DNA of 34,242 nt from Lysinibacillus sp. (GTDB lineage: Bacteria > Bacillota > Bacilli > Bacillales_A > Planococcaceae). Below the pieces are notes generated by a model that was not told where the DNA came from, did not search any database, and was given only the letters and a program-made list of their open reading frames with translations. The position numbers were made by a program, and so were the translations under genes. Positions 22,790-32,020 of this stretch are shown here, piece after piece (within the stretch, counting starts at the first letter, position 1; the number at the start of each line of letters is the position of its first letter). The stretch spans positions 1-34,242 of the forward strand of contig JAPSKP010000031.1 of the NCBI GenBank assembly GCA_031181585.1, in the 5' to 3' direction.

Positions 22790-23641
22790 TTAAATTACAT
22801 CATCATGATCTGTACTGGTTATTACGTCCTCCCATATTTTTATTTCATTTTCAAAAACATTAGTTTTCTCTCTGTACTTTTGAAGCGCATCTTTCCCCAA
22901 TGGTAAGTGGATAGGTGGCTTATTAGTGTTTGCTAACAATACAATTGCTTTTGCTAACTTAACAGGATCACCGGGTTGCTTCTTATTAGCATCTTTAGCA
23001 AAGCTTCTCATTTCCCCTACAGTTTTTGCATAATCGGAAATGATAGTCTGAGTTTCAAACAGAGAAGAGTTATCAAGGAAATCAGTTCTAAAGAAACCTG
23101 GCGCAACAACTGTTGCATTGATTCCGAGTGGTGCTAATTCAAGTGCAAGTGATTCAGTCAAACCTTCTACAGCGAATTTAGTTGCTCCATAAACTCCCCA
23201 TCCGATATATCCACTTAATCCCCCAACAGACGATATATTAATAATATGCCCAGAGCCAGCTTTACGCATATACGGAAGGATAGACCTAGTAACGTTTAAC
23301 AACCCAAACACATTTGTCTCGAAATTTTTTCTCACTTCATCAGCAGATGTTTCTTCAACAGCCCCCAAAAGTCCATAACCAGCATTGTTTACTAATACAT
23401 CAATTCTCCCAAATCGTTTAATTGCTTGTTTTGTTGCTTCAGTTGCCTGCTGTTCGTTCGTTATATCTAAAACGATAACACTAAGATTATCTGGATTTCC
23501 TAATATCTTTAATAAATTCTCTGCAGAGCCTCTTACAGTTGCAACAACTATGTCCCCAGTTTTAAGGACTGCTTTTACTATCTCTAATCCAATTCCTCTT
23601 GAAGCCCCAGTAATAAACCAAACCTTTGGTTTGTTAGACAT
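22790..23641 (-). CDS. SDR-family oxidoreductase (long-tail type)
   Basis: Short-chain dehydrogenase of 283 residues with TGASRGIG (11-18), VRGS after strand 2, NNAG (85-88), Ser138, Tyr151 and Lys155 (YGATK), and an extended C-terminal region (about 200-283) as in the DltE/YuxG-like NADPH-dependent group. AAGGAAGGG precedes the ATG at 23641; the frame is open further to 23683 but without a ribosome binding site. It is separate from the neighbouring SDR gene. Substrate unknown. Confidence 0.85.
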   Translation of the reverse strand: MSNKPKVWFITGASRGIGLEIVKAVLKTGDIVVATVRGSAENLLKILGNPDNLSVIVLDITNEQQATEATKQAIKRFGRIDVLVNNAGYGLLGAVEETSADEVRKNFETNVFGLLNVTRSILPYMRKAGSGHIINISSVGGLSGYIGWGVYGATKFAVEGLTESLALELAPLGINATVVAPGFFRTDFLDNSSLFETQTIISDYAKTVGEMRSFAKDANKKQPGDPVKLAKAIVLLANTNKPPIHLPLGKDALQKYREKTNVFENEIKIWEDVITSTDHDDVI

Positions 23642-24060
23642 TTTATCCCTTCCTTTTTTAGTTTTGATATTATATATAAACATTTCTATGAATTATCTTT
23701 CAGTGAAATCTACAGTTATTTTCATAACAGATTTATATCCTCTAAACACTTTCCTCCTCATAAAATATTTTCAGCATCTTTCAACTTACTTTCGATTGCT
23801 GATGAGATAACTATACTTGACTATCTATACTTAAACTTCTCTATCTGGTTCAAAATAGTTGATTATTTGGCTCATCAATAAAACCTTAAATTACTGGAGT
23901 TATTTTATAAATTTGTTAACTAGTTTTTATTTTTACAGTTAAAATATAGTTTAGAAACTTTCTAGATATTAGCAGTATGAAGGAAAGGTATTATGGAATT
24001 ACTTAAAAAGTCTACACTGATGACTTCGTGCCCTAGTTTAATATTACAGAAGTCTGAATA
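23642..24060. other. AT-rich intergenic stretch without a supported gene
   Basis: Only very short frames are present. One minus-strand frame near 23762-23694 follows an AGGAGG, but it is 22 codons and resembles nothing. No convincing terminator follows the permease gene on the right. Confidence 0.4.
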
Positions 24061-25332
24061 TCAGATAAAAACAAATATAAACCAGGCAATGGCTGGTCCA
24101 AAAGCGACGACAAGTACAGCAAAGATTAATAGTTGCTTAAAAAAAACACGCTCTGCTACACCTTGAACATTTGCAAGTAACAATGCACCGTTTGTGGAAA
24201 ACGGACTTAAGTCAACGACAATTGATGCGATAGAGATCGCAGAGATGACCCCTATAGCAGAAATAGTTGGATCTTGCAAGATGGGAGCTACAATAGGCAG
24301 AATTGCAGCAAGAATACCTGTTGTAGAAGCAAAAGATGATACTATACCTCCGACGTATGATGCTGTAAGGGAACCAATCATAGAGTTACCAATACTAGCT
24401 ATTAAATCAGTTAAATAGTCAATTGTGCCGATTTCTTCCATTACTCCAACGTATGTTACAACCCCTGATATCAAGAGGATGACTGACCACGGCATACGTT
24501 CTAATACCCCGGATTGTTCTTTTGGTGCCATCATAGCTAGTGCCAGTCCCACCATAAAAGATGCAAAACCAATGTTAGCATTGAATCCAAGCGTCAATAA
24601 GACTATGAGTATTACACCCATAAGAGTAGCTGCTCTATACCAAGTCAAACCGGTCCCGACCATGGAGGAATCTGTAGCTGCTGTTTCTGATTCAGTTGAT
24701 ACGTTCGATTCAAAAGTACTCTTTCTTCTAAATAATTGAATGCCACCCAAGAGGACAAACACTAATAAAGAAACAAACACACTAAAAATTAAAGCGTTTA
24801 CAAATAGTTGACCTGGATCGCTTGGTAGATTTCTTCCCTGTAAAACCCCGTTGACTATAACACCTATAGGATTAATCGGTGAGTATGAACCAGCTGTTGA
24901 CCCCTGAACTACAAAGATACCCATCAGTAGAGGACTAATATTGTATAGAACAGCGAATCGCAACGCAACCGGTGCTAGAATAGCGACAGTAGCCGGTCCC
25001 AATGTACCAACACTAGTTAAAATGGTACTAAGCGCAAACATGATCCATGGTATTAGACCAAGATTTCCTTTTACAGATTTCAATCCCCAATGGGTAATTA
25101 AATCGATAGTACCGTTACTTTGAACAATTGCAAACAAATAAGTTACTCCCGCTAGAATGATGAACAAGTCAGCAGGAAATACGCCAAATATGTCCTTAAC
25201 ATCCATACCGCTGATCACATTTCCAACTAAGTAAGCTGCCACGAACCCTAAAATGCCAAGATTAATCGGTAAGGTAGAGGCTATGATGAACATGATTACA
25301 AGTCCTAAAATAGAGATAAGTTCTATTCCCAT
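24061..25332 (-). CDS. MatC-like dicarboxylate permease (SLC13/IT superfamily)
   Basis: Membrane carrier of 423 residues with about 11-12 helices. The N-terminus MGIELISILGLVIMFIIAST and LPINLGILGFVAAYLVG match the malonate/dicarboxylate carrier MatC family. Two paralogous hairpin/transport motifs are visible (STAGSYSPINPIGVIVNG and VVDLSPFSTNGALLLANV). The ATG at 25332 has GGAGGAGG 5 nt upstream; the longer frame to 25347 overlaps that ribosome binding site. It is the last gene of the CoA-pathway operon and probably imports its substrate, a carboxylate or dicarboxylate. Confidence 0.85.
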   Translation of the reverse strand: MGIELISILGLVIMFIIASTLPINLGILGFVAAYLVGNVISGMDVKDIFGVFPADLFIILAGVTYLFAIVQSNGTIDLITHWGLKSVKGNLGLIPWIMFALSTILTSVGTLGPATVAILAPVALRFAVLYNISPLLMGIFVVQGSTAGSYSPINPIGVIVNGVLQGRNLPSDPGQLFVNALIFSVFVSLLVFVLLGGIQLFRRKSTFESNVSTESETAATDSSMVGTGLTWYRAATLMGVILIVLLTLGFNANIGFASFMVGLALAMMAPKEQSGVLERMPWSVILLISGVVTYVGVMEEIGTIDYLTDLIASIGNSMIGSLTASYVGGIVSSFASTTGILAAILPIVAPILQDPTISAIGVISAISIASIVVDLSPFSTNGALLLANVQGVAERVFFKQLLIFAVLVVAFGPAIAWFIFVFI

Positions 25333-25388
25333 ACAATCCTCCTCCAATAACGTTTTTTTATTGAACTATAATCAAGTGTATATATAGG

Positions 25389-25411
25389 AAAAAAGCATCT
25401 TCTAGGATCGC
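25389..25411 (-). terminator. Weak internal terminator before the permease gene
   Basis: On the minus strand GCGATC (25411-25406) pairs with GATGC (25399-25395) with one bulge and a 6-nt loop, then six T. It could lower permease expression relative to the enzymes upstream, or end a first transcription unit. Confidence 0.4.
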
Positions 25412-25479
25412 CTTCTAGTATCACACTCGCTTATAGTGCCAGCTCTATACCCCATTGCATTAAAATACTTTAAACTTTG

Positions 25480-26229
25480 TTACCACCTTGCCCCCAAGCT
25501 TTTCCCACCACAGACATGAAGTATTTGACCAGTTACATATCCTGAGTCATCAGAGGCAAAGAATACAGCTGCGTTAGCGACCTCTTCCGGTTGACCAATC
25601 CTGTTAATGGGCTGAATTTTCAGCAATCGTTCCTGAGAATCCTGCCTAAAGGAGCGAAATAATGGCGTATCGATTAAACCAGGGGCAATACAATTGGCTG
25701 TAACATTATATTTTGCAAGTTCAATTGCGCAGGTTCTGGTCAAACTTACTACCCCGCCCTTTGCAGCTGAATAATTTGCTTGGCCAAAACCTCCCAACCA
25801 AGCACGGGAGGAAATATTGATAATCCGTCCATACTCTTGTTGGATAAAATGTTTAGTTGCTTCTTGGGTGCACAAGAAGTACGATTTAAGGTTGGTGTTT
25901 AGCACTTTATCCCAATCCTCTTCCTCCATTTTCACAATTAAGGCATCTCTGGAAATGCCTACATTGTTTACTAAAATATCAAATTTGCCGTAAGACTCTA
26001 TGATTTGAGCAAACATTTCTTGAACCTCAGTTTTGTTCGTGATGTCACTTTTTATTCCAATGACGTCCCCGCCAGCTTCGCGAATTATTGCAACAGTTTC
26101 ATCGATTTTTTCTTGTTGTACATCATTAATGATCACCTTAGCACCGTGTTGGGATAGCTTCACAGCAATTGCTTTACCAATTCCTCCTGCAGATCCCGTA
26201 ATAAGAGCAACTCTTCCTTTGGTATTCAT
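25480..26229 (-). CDS. FabG-like SDR, probable 3-hydroxyacyl-CoA dehydrogenase of the operon
   Basis: Short-chain dehydrogenase of 249 residues with TGSAGGIG (11-18), NDV after strand 2 (Asp36 favours NAD), NNVG (88-91), Asn113, Ser140/Ser141, Tyr153 and Lys157 (YSAAKGG). The end is CGGKSLGARW, longer than the usual DGG ending. GGAAGGAG precedes the ATG at 26229. It starts 26 bp after the thiolase stop. In this operon it would oxidise the 3-hydroxyacyl-CoA made by the hydratase, giving the thiolase substrate; BbsC/BbsD of benzylsuccinate degradation are functional parallels. Confidence 0.85.
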   Translation of the reverse strand: MNTKGRVALITGSAGGIGKAIAVKLSQHGAKVIINDVQQEKIDETVAIIREAGGDVIGIKSDITNKTEVQEMFAQIIESYGKFDILVNNVGISRDALIVKMEEEDWDKVLNTNLKSYFLCTQEATKHFIQQEYGRIINISSRAWLGGFGQANYSAAKGGVVSLTRTCAIELAKYNVTANCIAPGLIDTPLFRSFRQDSQERLLKIQPINRIGQPEEVANAAVFFASDDSGYVTGQILHVCGGKSLGARW

Positions 26230-26254
26230 TCAAAAACTCTCCTTCCTGTAATTA

Positions 26255-27430
26255 TTAACGTGATAAGATGGTAATGCCATAAGCGGCACGGTCATCCTCA
26301 ACCCGGCCACCTGTATTGAGACATAGCCCCGTTAGTGGAAGCTTCCCATTTTTATAAACTTGTCTTTCTTTGGCTTCTCCTCGCAATTGCTTCGTAATTT
26401 CGACGATTTGAGCGACCCCTGATGCACCGACAGGATGCCCTTTCGAAGTTAATCCTCCGCTCATGTTGACTGGCAGCTTTCCAGAAAGGGAGAAGGTTCC
26501 TTCTAGAATTTCTTGAAATGCAGTTCCTTTCGGAAGGAGGCCGAGATCTTCGATGTGCTCAAATTCAACAGAAACAGCGGCATCGTGCACTTCAAGCATA
26601 TTGATATCCGAATGACCAATTCCTATCTTTTCAAATAGCTCATTCGATGCTTTTGTAATCATGCTAGGTTGTTTATTATTCGGATCATAAAGTTGTCCTG
26701 ATTTTAATATAGACCCTTTAACATGTACTTGGGCTTGTCCTAACTGATTAGCCACCTTTTCGTTAGCAACGATGACAGCCGCTGAGCCATCAGCAATCGG
26801 GCTGCACATATATAAAGTTAGCGGATCGGCAATCATCCTGGAATTCAGGACATCCTCTACAGACAGTTTTTTTCTAAATTGAGCAAAGGGATTCAATACG
26901 GCATTTTCACTGTTCTTTTCTGCTACCTTAGCAAAATGATACGGTGTGGCACCGTATTCCTCCATATAATTTAGAGCTTTAAGCGCGTATAAAGCGGTAA
27001 ATTGCAGTCCCTGTCCCTTGGTAGCTTCTACATCTCCAGCACTTCCTAACGCCGTAATGGTTTTGGTGTTGTCTCCTACAAACATTTTTTCTACCCCAAC
27101 AGCAATGGCAACGCCAACTTGACCGCTGGATACTGCTAGGCAGGCATGCTGAAAGGCTGTCGATCCGCTCGCACAAGCATTTTCAACATTAATGATCGGA
27201 ATCTCGCTAAATCCGGCATCACGAAGATAAATTTGCCCTCTAACAGAGTGTTGTCCATTTAAGGCACCAGCAAAAGAGTTAGAGAAGTAAGCCATTTCCA
27301 CTTTTTTTGGGTCGATTCCAGCATCCTGAATCGCTTCCCAAACGGCATGTCGAGTTAGATACTTTAAGCTTTTATCCAAAAAACGCCCAAACGGATGCAT
27401 TCCAACTCCAATAACGTAAACTTTCTCCAT
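26255..27430 (-). CDS. Thiolase-family protein working with an OB-fold partner
   Basis: Thiolase of the SCP-x/non-FadA class, 391 residues. It has the nucleophile Cys86 in VENACASGSTA, HDA at 282-284, GHPVGASG with His332, and Cys370 in GLCLNTGG in the place of the C-terminal catalytic Cys. It should cleave a 3-oxoacyl-CoA with CoA. The ATG at 27430 overlaps the stop of the OB-fold gene, with GGAGGAGG upstream. The longer frame to 27466 reads through that ribosome binding site. Such thiolases need a DUF35 partner (as in BbsA/BbsB), which is exactly the preceding gene. Confidence 0.87.
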   Translation of the reverse strand: MEKVYVIGVGMHPFGRFLDKSLKYLTRHAVWEAIQDAGIDPKKVEMAYFSNSFAGALNGQHSVRGQIYLRDAGFSEIPIINVENACASGSTAFQHACLAVSSGQVGVAIAVGVEKMFVGDNTKTITALGSAGDVEATKGQGLQFTALYALKALNYMEEYGATPYHFAKVAEKNSENAVLNPFAQFRKKLSVEDVLNSRMIADPLTLYMCSPIADGSAAVIVANEKVANQLGQAQVHVKGSILKSGQLYDPNNKQPSMITKASNELFEKIGIGHSDINMLEVHDAAVSVEFEHIEDLGLLPKGTAFQEILEGTFSLSGKLPVNMSGGLTSKGHPVGASGVAQIVEITKQLRGEAKERQVYKNGKLPLTGLCLNTGGRVEDDRAAYGITILSR

Positions 27431-27831
27431 CATTGACCTCCTCCTTCTACGATTTGATATTTCCACCCAATAGTTTCTTCAGCACTTTCAACCGAAACAC
27501 TGGAATATATAACGAGTTCCACTTTATCCCCTTTTCGGATGGTATTTCCGGTAATCTGAGCCAAGACATGAACACCATAATCAATTTCAATCGTTCCTAA
27601 AGTATAAGGAACCTGTATGCCTTTGGGAGCAGTATGGCAGGTAGTAGCTGAAACCACTATGCCGAGTTTGCCGATTAGAATCTCTTCACTTCTTCCATTG
27701 GTCATACAATAAGGGCAAACTTCTTTGGCAGGAAAGGACATGTGATCACACCCCAGGCATTTGCTTCCAATGAGATTAGGCTTACCTTTCTTATCTATCA
27801 AAAAAATGTTCTGTTCTCGAATGTTTTCCAA
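27430..27831 (-). CDS. Zn-ribbon/OB-fold (DUF35) partner of the thiolase
   Basis: 133 residues. The N-terminal rubredoxin-like zinc ribbon has Cys25-x2-Cys28 (KCLGCDH) and Cys39-x2-Cys42 (VCPYCMT). An OB fold follows, with the typical PYTLGTIEIDYGVHVLAQIT and a KVELVIYSS strand. Members bind acyl-CoA and shuttle it to thiolase. The start is a TTG at 27831 with AGGAGAG 6 nt upstream. The stop overlaps the thiolase ATG, indicating coupled translation and a 1:1 complex. Confidence 0.87.
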   Translation of the reverse strand: MENIREQNIFLIDKKGKPNLIGSKCLGCDHMSFPAKEVCPYCMTNGRSEEILIGKLGIVVSATTCHTAPKGIQVPYTLGTIEIDYGVHVLAQITGNTIRKGDKVELVIYSSVSVESAEETIGWKYQIVEGGGQ

Positions 27832-27842
27832 TATGATCTCTC

Positions 27843-28637
27843 CTATTTCCCTCTAAATTGAGGGTGTCGTTTCTCTTGAAAAGCATAGATTCCTTCTTCT
27901 CGATCAAAAGTAGTTCTCAAATATGTGGTACAGCTTGCTTCAAAATCCAATCCTTCGGTAAGACTCATCTGCATCCCCTTATTCACCGCAAACTTAGCCA
28001 TACGAACAGCTAGAGGAGCATTTCTTGAAATGAGGATCATCATTTCTAGTGCTGTCGTAACCACGGATTCTCCTTCCGAAACTACTCTGTTTACCAAGCC
28101 TATCCGATATGCTTGTTCAGCTGTAATAGCCTCCGCAGTAAACATAAGCTCTTTAGCAATAGCGCTTCCAACTATCCTAGGTAAACGTTGCGTGCCTCCG
28201 GCTCCGGGTATCATACCTACCTTCGCTTCAAATAGACCTAGCTTCACCGTTTCCGTAACAATCCGGATATCGCAAGCGAGTGCAACCTCTAGCCCTCCAC
28301 CAAATGCTATCCCATTGATTGCTGCAATTACGGGTTTCCCCATCTCCTCAATTAGTTGACATATCCTACGTAGGCGACTCAACATGGTATCCCCATAAAT
28401 CGTCGAATCACCCTTAAAATGACTTAATCTTTCCTTTAAATCTCCACCAGCACAAAACGCTCTACCCGACCCCGTAATTATAACTCCCAAAATGTCTTCG
28501 TTTTCATTTATAGATTCTAAGGTAGTAATCAGCTCATTTTGTATCTCTTCGTTTAATGCATTCAAACGTTCTGGACGGTTTAAAGTAAGGATAGCTACGC
28601 GATCGATAATTTCTACTATTAGTATGGATGTACTCAC
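27843..28637 (-). CDS. Enoyl-CoA hydratase/isomerase family protein
   Basis: Crotonase-fold enzyme of 264 residues. It has the oxyanion region SGRAFCAGGDL (57-67) and GIAFGGGLEVALACD with Glu117, and FEAKVGMIPGAGGTQRLP with Glu137. Both catalytic glutamates of true hydratases are present, so water addition to an enoyl-CoA is likely, not isomerisation alone. The start is a GTG at 28637 inside the stop region of the CoA-transferase gene (4-bp overlap). It is the second gene of the operon. Confidence 0.87.
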   Translation of the reverse strand: MSTSILIVEIIDRVAILTLNRPERLNALNEEIQNELITTLESINENEDILGVIITGSGRAFCAGGDLKERLSHFKGDSTIYGDTMLSRLRRICQLIEEMGKPVIAAINGIAFGGGLEVALACDIRIVTETVKLGLFEAKVGMIPGAGGTQRLPRIVGSAIAKELMFTAEAITAEQAYRIGLVNRVVSEGESVVTTALEMMILISRNAPLAVRMAKFAVNKGMQMSLTEGLDFEASCTTYLRTTFDREEGIYAFQEKRHPQFRGK

Positions 28638-29854
28638 TTTCCAACCACTCCCTCGCCCTTATAATTCAATTGAACGACTCCTCGTGTATCTAGAACGTCT
28701 TCTATATATGAACGGTTATACCCAAACTCTTGCAATATCTCTTCAGAATGTTGCCCTAACATAGGTGGATGTTTTTCTTGCTTTCCAGGAGTACTGCTTA
28801 ATTTTTGCGGGATTCCAATAATTTTAAATGAGCCAACATAGGGATGTTCCATTTCGGTAATCATTTCATTTTGCTTTACTTGTTGGAGGCTTACTAAATC
28901 TTCATAATTTGTTATTGGAGAACAAATAATATCGTAGTTTTCTAGAAGTTTTATCCATTCATGGGTATTCTTGGTTGCTAAGACTTCCTCTAAAAGTGGA
29001 ATTAACAACTTCCTATTCTCTACACGATTTTTATTAGAACTGAACCGAAGATCCTCCAACCATTCAATTTTGTTCAATAACTTGCAGAGTGAAGTCCATT
29101 TTGATTCCAAGTTGGCTGCAATCATAATGTAACCATCTTTAGTAGGAAAAGCTCCGTTTGGCACAGCGTAAGGTGCCTCTGAACCTAGCCGACTTGGGAG
29201 TTCTCCCGATGCCAAATACGAACATAAGCCTACCAGTTGAGTTGCAAGCATCGCATCAAATAATGATTGATCTACTTTTTGTCCCCTGCCTGTTTTTTCT
29301 CTAGCAATCAGAGATAGCAGAATTCCATTTGAGGCAAGAGTACCTCCCATCATATCAGCAATAAGGGTCCCTGCTTTTATTGGTGACATTCCTTCTGTAC
29401 CCGTCACACTCATAAATCCGCTAACCGCCTGAATGATTCCGTCAACTCCCGGTTTATTCTTCCAAGGGCCATTTTGTCCAAATCCAGATATAGAGCAGTA
29501 TATAACCTTAGGGTTAATAGAAGAAATTTTGTTATAACCAAGTCCCATTTTGTCCAAGACTCCAGGTCGGAAGCTTTCAATTATAACATCAACATTTCTT
29601 GCCATTTTTAGAGCGATATCCCTACCTTCCGGATGTTTTAAGTCAATTACAATTGAGCGTTTATTTCGGTTCAAACTAAGATAAGTCACGGATTCACCTT
29701 CTATAAATGGGGGACCCAGAGTCCTTGACCAATCACCGCTAGGGGGTTCAACTTTTATAATTTCAGCTCCAAAGTCACCCAATGTCATTGAAGCGTAGGG
29801 ACCTGCTGCTCCTTGTGAAAAATCCAAGACCTTTATTCCGCTTAGTGCTTTCAA
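28634..29854 (-). CDS. CaiB/BaiF family III CoA-transferase
   Basis: CoA-transferase of 406 residues that moves CoA from a donor such as succinyl-CoA to a carboxylic acid. The N-terminus is GIKVLDFSQGAAGPYASMTL, followed by DFGAEIIKVEPPSGD. The nucleophilic Asp138 is in PGVDGIIQAVSG, and VTGTEGMSPIKAG and QKVDQSLFDAM are family blocks. The start is a TTG at 29854 with AAGGGGA upstream. First gene of the operon; a TATAAT box (29890-29885 on the minus strand) lies upstream with a poor -35. It would activate the imported acid. Confidence 0.88.
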   Translation of the reverse strand: MKALSGIKVLDFSQGAAGPYASMTLGDFGAEIIKVEPPSGDWSRTLGPPFIEGESVTYLSLNRNKRSIVIDLKHPEGRDIALKMARNVDVIIESFRPGVLDKMGLGYNKISSINPKVIYCSISGFGQNGPWKNKPGVDGIIQAVSGFMSVTGTEGMSPIKAGTLIADMMGGTLASNGILLSLIAREKTGRGQKVDQSLFDAMLATQLVGLCSYLASGELPSRLGSEAPYAVPNGAFPTKDGYIMIAANLESKWTSLCKLLNKIEWLEDLRFSSNKNRVENRKLLIPLLEEVLATKNTHEWIKLLENYDIICSPITNYEDLVSLQQVKQNEMITEMEHPYVGSFKIIGIPQKLSSTPGKQEKHPPMLGQHSEEILQEFGYNRSYIEDVLDTRGVVQLNYKGEGVVGK

Positions 29855-30331
29855 CTGTATTTCCCCTTTTTAACTATGATTTATATTATATTTACCAAAT
29901 ACTTCAGGCACATTAGATCCGTACAAAACCAAGTTGCAAACATTAGAATTTGATACTTATGACTGATAAATAAATAGAGTAGTTTATAGTCTGACTTATA
30001 ATCAAATAGTTTCTCTGAACCTTTTCTGCACCATACTCTCCTGTTTTAGAAATTTTTCCAAGCTTGAAAAATTCGGATGCCGAAACCAAAATAAGAACAT
30101 TCGATAATAATTCACTCTCCTCTCATTACTTAAATAACACATGCAAATTTTATGCCACTTTATATACTCACCAAAAGTGGATACCTTGTATCAACAAACT
30201 CAATTTTTTTAAAATACAATTTTTAAATTCTAAAAATTAAAATATATATTTTTAAATTTTATAAATTTTACAACTTTTATTATAATTAAGGGAAACCACG
30301 AAGCTTTTTAAAAGGAGATAAGACTAACTAA
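29855..30331. promoter_or_regulatory. Divergent control region of the CoA operon and its activator
   Basis: Holds the inverted repeat TTCGG-ATG-CCGAA (30072-30084), a plausible activator site about 220 bp upstream of the operon, and an AT-rich repeat AATTTTTA/TAAAAATT (30218-30225, 30231-30238). A TTTATA-17-TATAAT promoter for the activator gene lies at 30258-30286. A convincing -24/-12 promoter (GG-N10-GC) for the operon was not found; the nearest candidate, near 30028-30045 on the minus strand, has a poor -24 element. Confidence 0.4.
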
Positions 30332-31828
30332 ATGAAAAATATATATGAAAAGCTTAAAGAGTATATAAACTTTGATTTGGACTTAACCCGTAAAATTGAT
30401 AGATCTGAAATAGGTACTTGTTTAAATATGTTTCCTCAAATTGCAGAAATCATTGATTTGTTAATAGGGAAAATTGATGAAATAGTTGAACAAAGGAATG
30501 AGGCAGAAGAATTAAAAGCCATATTACAATCTTCGTATGAAGGCATTGAAGCTGTTGATATTCATGGGAGAATCAAGTATGTAAATCCAGCATTTTTAAA
30601 AATAACTCAAATACCAGCAGATCAGCGCCTAAACCAAAATATTTTTGATAAAAACCCAGACGGACTTCTTGCAAAAGTATTAAAGTCTGGTAAACCATTT
30701 AATAATATTACAACCCAAGCTCCAGGTTCGGGGAAAGAGTGTATAGCAAGTGCTACTCCCGTACACTACAAAGGTGAAATGATTGGTGCAGTAATTGTAG
30801 TTTCTGATATCTCAAGTACTATAAGAATTGTTAAGGAATTAGAAAAGAGTAAGTCAGTCCTTGCTACACTTTATGATAAGCTTGGAAATGCTCATTATTC
30901 ATTTGAAAGGATGGTTGGAAATTCAAGGGCATTGCAAACAACAATTGAACTAGCAAAAGTATATTCAGAAAGTACCTCGACAGTTCTAATTCTGGGGGAG
31001 AGCGGGACTGGGAAAGAAGTCTTTGCACAATCAATTTATAATCACTCCATTTCTAAACGTGGGCCCTTTATATCCCTAAATTGTGCTGCAATCCCTCAGC
31101 ATTTATTGGAAAGTGAATTGTTCGGCTATGAAAAGGGAGCTTTTACTGGGGCAAACCAACGAAGAATAGGGATGTTTGAATTAGCCAATAATGGCACTAT
31201 ATTTTTAGATGAAATTGGTGATCTCGACTATTCCATGCAAGGAAAATTACTAAGAGTATTACAAGAGAACGAGTTCCGACGTGTTGGCGGTAATAAAGTG
31301 ATTAGAATTGATGTAAGAGTAATTGCTGCTACCAATAGATCATTAGAAGTAATGATAAAGGAGGGTACTTTTAGGGAAGATTTATATTATCGTTTAAATG
31401 TTTTACCCTTACGAATTCCCCCCTTACGTGAAAGAAAAGAAGATATACCAGCTCTGGTTGAATTTTTTATTAGGAAATACAACCTCAAATTAGGAAAAAA
31501 CATTGTTGGATGTGAAGAAAATGCAATGGAGATACTAGCTGACTACAAATGGCCAGGTAATATAAGAGAATTAGAGAATGTAGTTGAGAGAGCAATGAAT
31601 CTAACAAAGAGGACAATTATTGGAACAAAGTTAATTTCACAATTGATATTTACAGAAAAAACTTCAAACACAGTAGATGAAAATGATTTGATCCCGATTG
31701 CTGAAATGGAAAAAATATTAATTGCTCGGAGTTTAGAGATTTTTGGAACAGATCTAAAGGGCAAAAAATTAGCAGCAAAAGCATTAGGAATTTCTTTAGC
31801 AAGTTTATATAATAAAATTAGAAAATAA
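30332..31828 (+). CDS. Sigma-54-dependent transcriptional activator with PAS domain
   Basis: Enhancer-binding protein of 498 residues. The N-terminal helical region (1-65) is followed by a PAS domain (about 66-170: LQSSYEGIEAVDIHGRIKYV, then VNPAFLKITQIP). The AAA+ domain (about 190-430) has Walker A GESGTGKE, the sigma-54 contact loop GAFTGA, Walker B GTIFLDEIGDL and the arginine-finger region FREDLYYRLNVLPL. A C-terminal Fis-type helix-turn-helix ends KKLAAKALGISLASLYNKIR. It probably senses the substrate or its CoA ester and drives the divergent operon. AAAGGAGAT is upstream of the ATG at 30332. Confidence 0.92.
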   Translation: MKNIYEKLKEYINFDLDLTRKIDRSEIGTCLNMFPQIAEIIDLLIGKIDEIVEQRNEAEELKAILQSSYEGIEAVDIHGRIKYVNPAFLKITQIPADQRLNQNIFDKNPDGLLAKVLKSGKPFNNITTQAPGSGKECIASATPVHYKGEMIGAVIVVSDISSTIRIVKELEKSKSVLATLYDKLGNAHYSFERMVGNSRALQTTIELAKVYSESTSTVLILGESGTGKEVFAQSIYNHSISKRGPFISLNCAAIPQHLLESELFGYEKGAFTGANQRRIGMFELANNGTIFLDEIGDLDYSMQGKLLRVLQENEFRRVGGNKVIRIDVRVIAATNRSLEVMIKEGTFREDLYYRLNVLPLRIPPLRERKEDIPALVEFFIRKYNLKLGKNIVGCEENAMEILADYKWPGNIRELENVVERAMNLTKRTIIGTKLISQLIFTEKTSNTVDENDLIPIAEMEKILIARSLEIFGTDLKGKKLAAKALGISLASLYNKIRK

Positions 31829-31890
31829 AATCTAAGTAAAGTTACAGCTACTCTTTATAAGTAGGTTCCTTATGGAAAGAAGAACAAATA

Positions 31891-31928
31891 AAGTAACCTA
31901 TGGCTAATAAGAAAACCATAGGTTACTT
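31891..31928. terminator. Hairpin between the activator and AraC genes
   Basis: AAGTAACCTATGG (31891-31903) pairs perfectly over 13 positions with CCATAGGTTACTT (31916-31928). Neither side has a strong T run, so it is probably a bidirectional terminator of moderate strength between two converging genes. Confidence 0.65.
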
Positions 31929-32020
31929 ATATATAAAGGAATAATCTAAAACGATTCTTGAACCGTAATAAAAAAAGTAAATTCATCCTCAGTAAATTTC
32001 CAAATTTACAAAGCAATGGA

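Noticed and set aside
25333-25480. TGGCAC on the minus strand before the permease gene as a sigma-54 -24 box
   Set aside because: The spacing to the next GC is 8, not 10, after GG, and the -12 half is missing (TGGCAC-TATAA-GCGAG).
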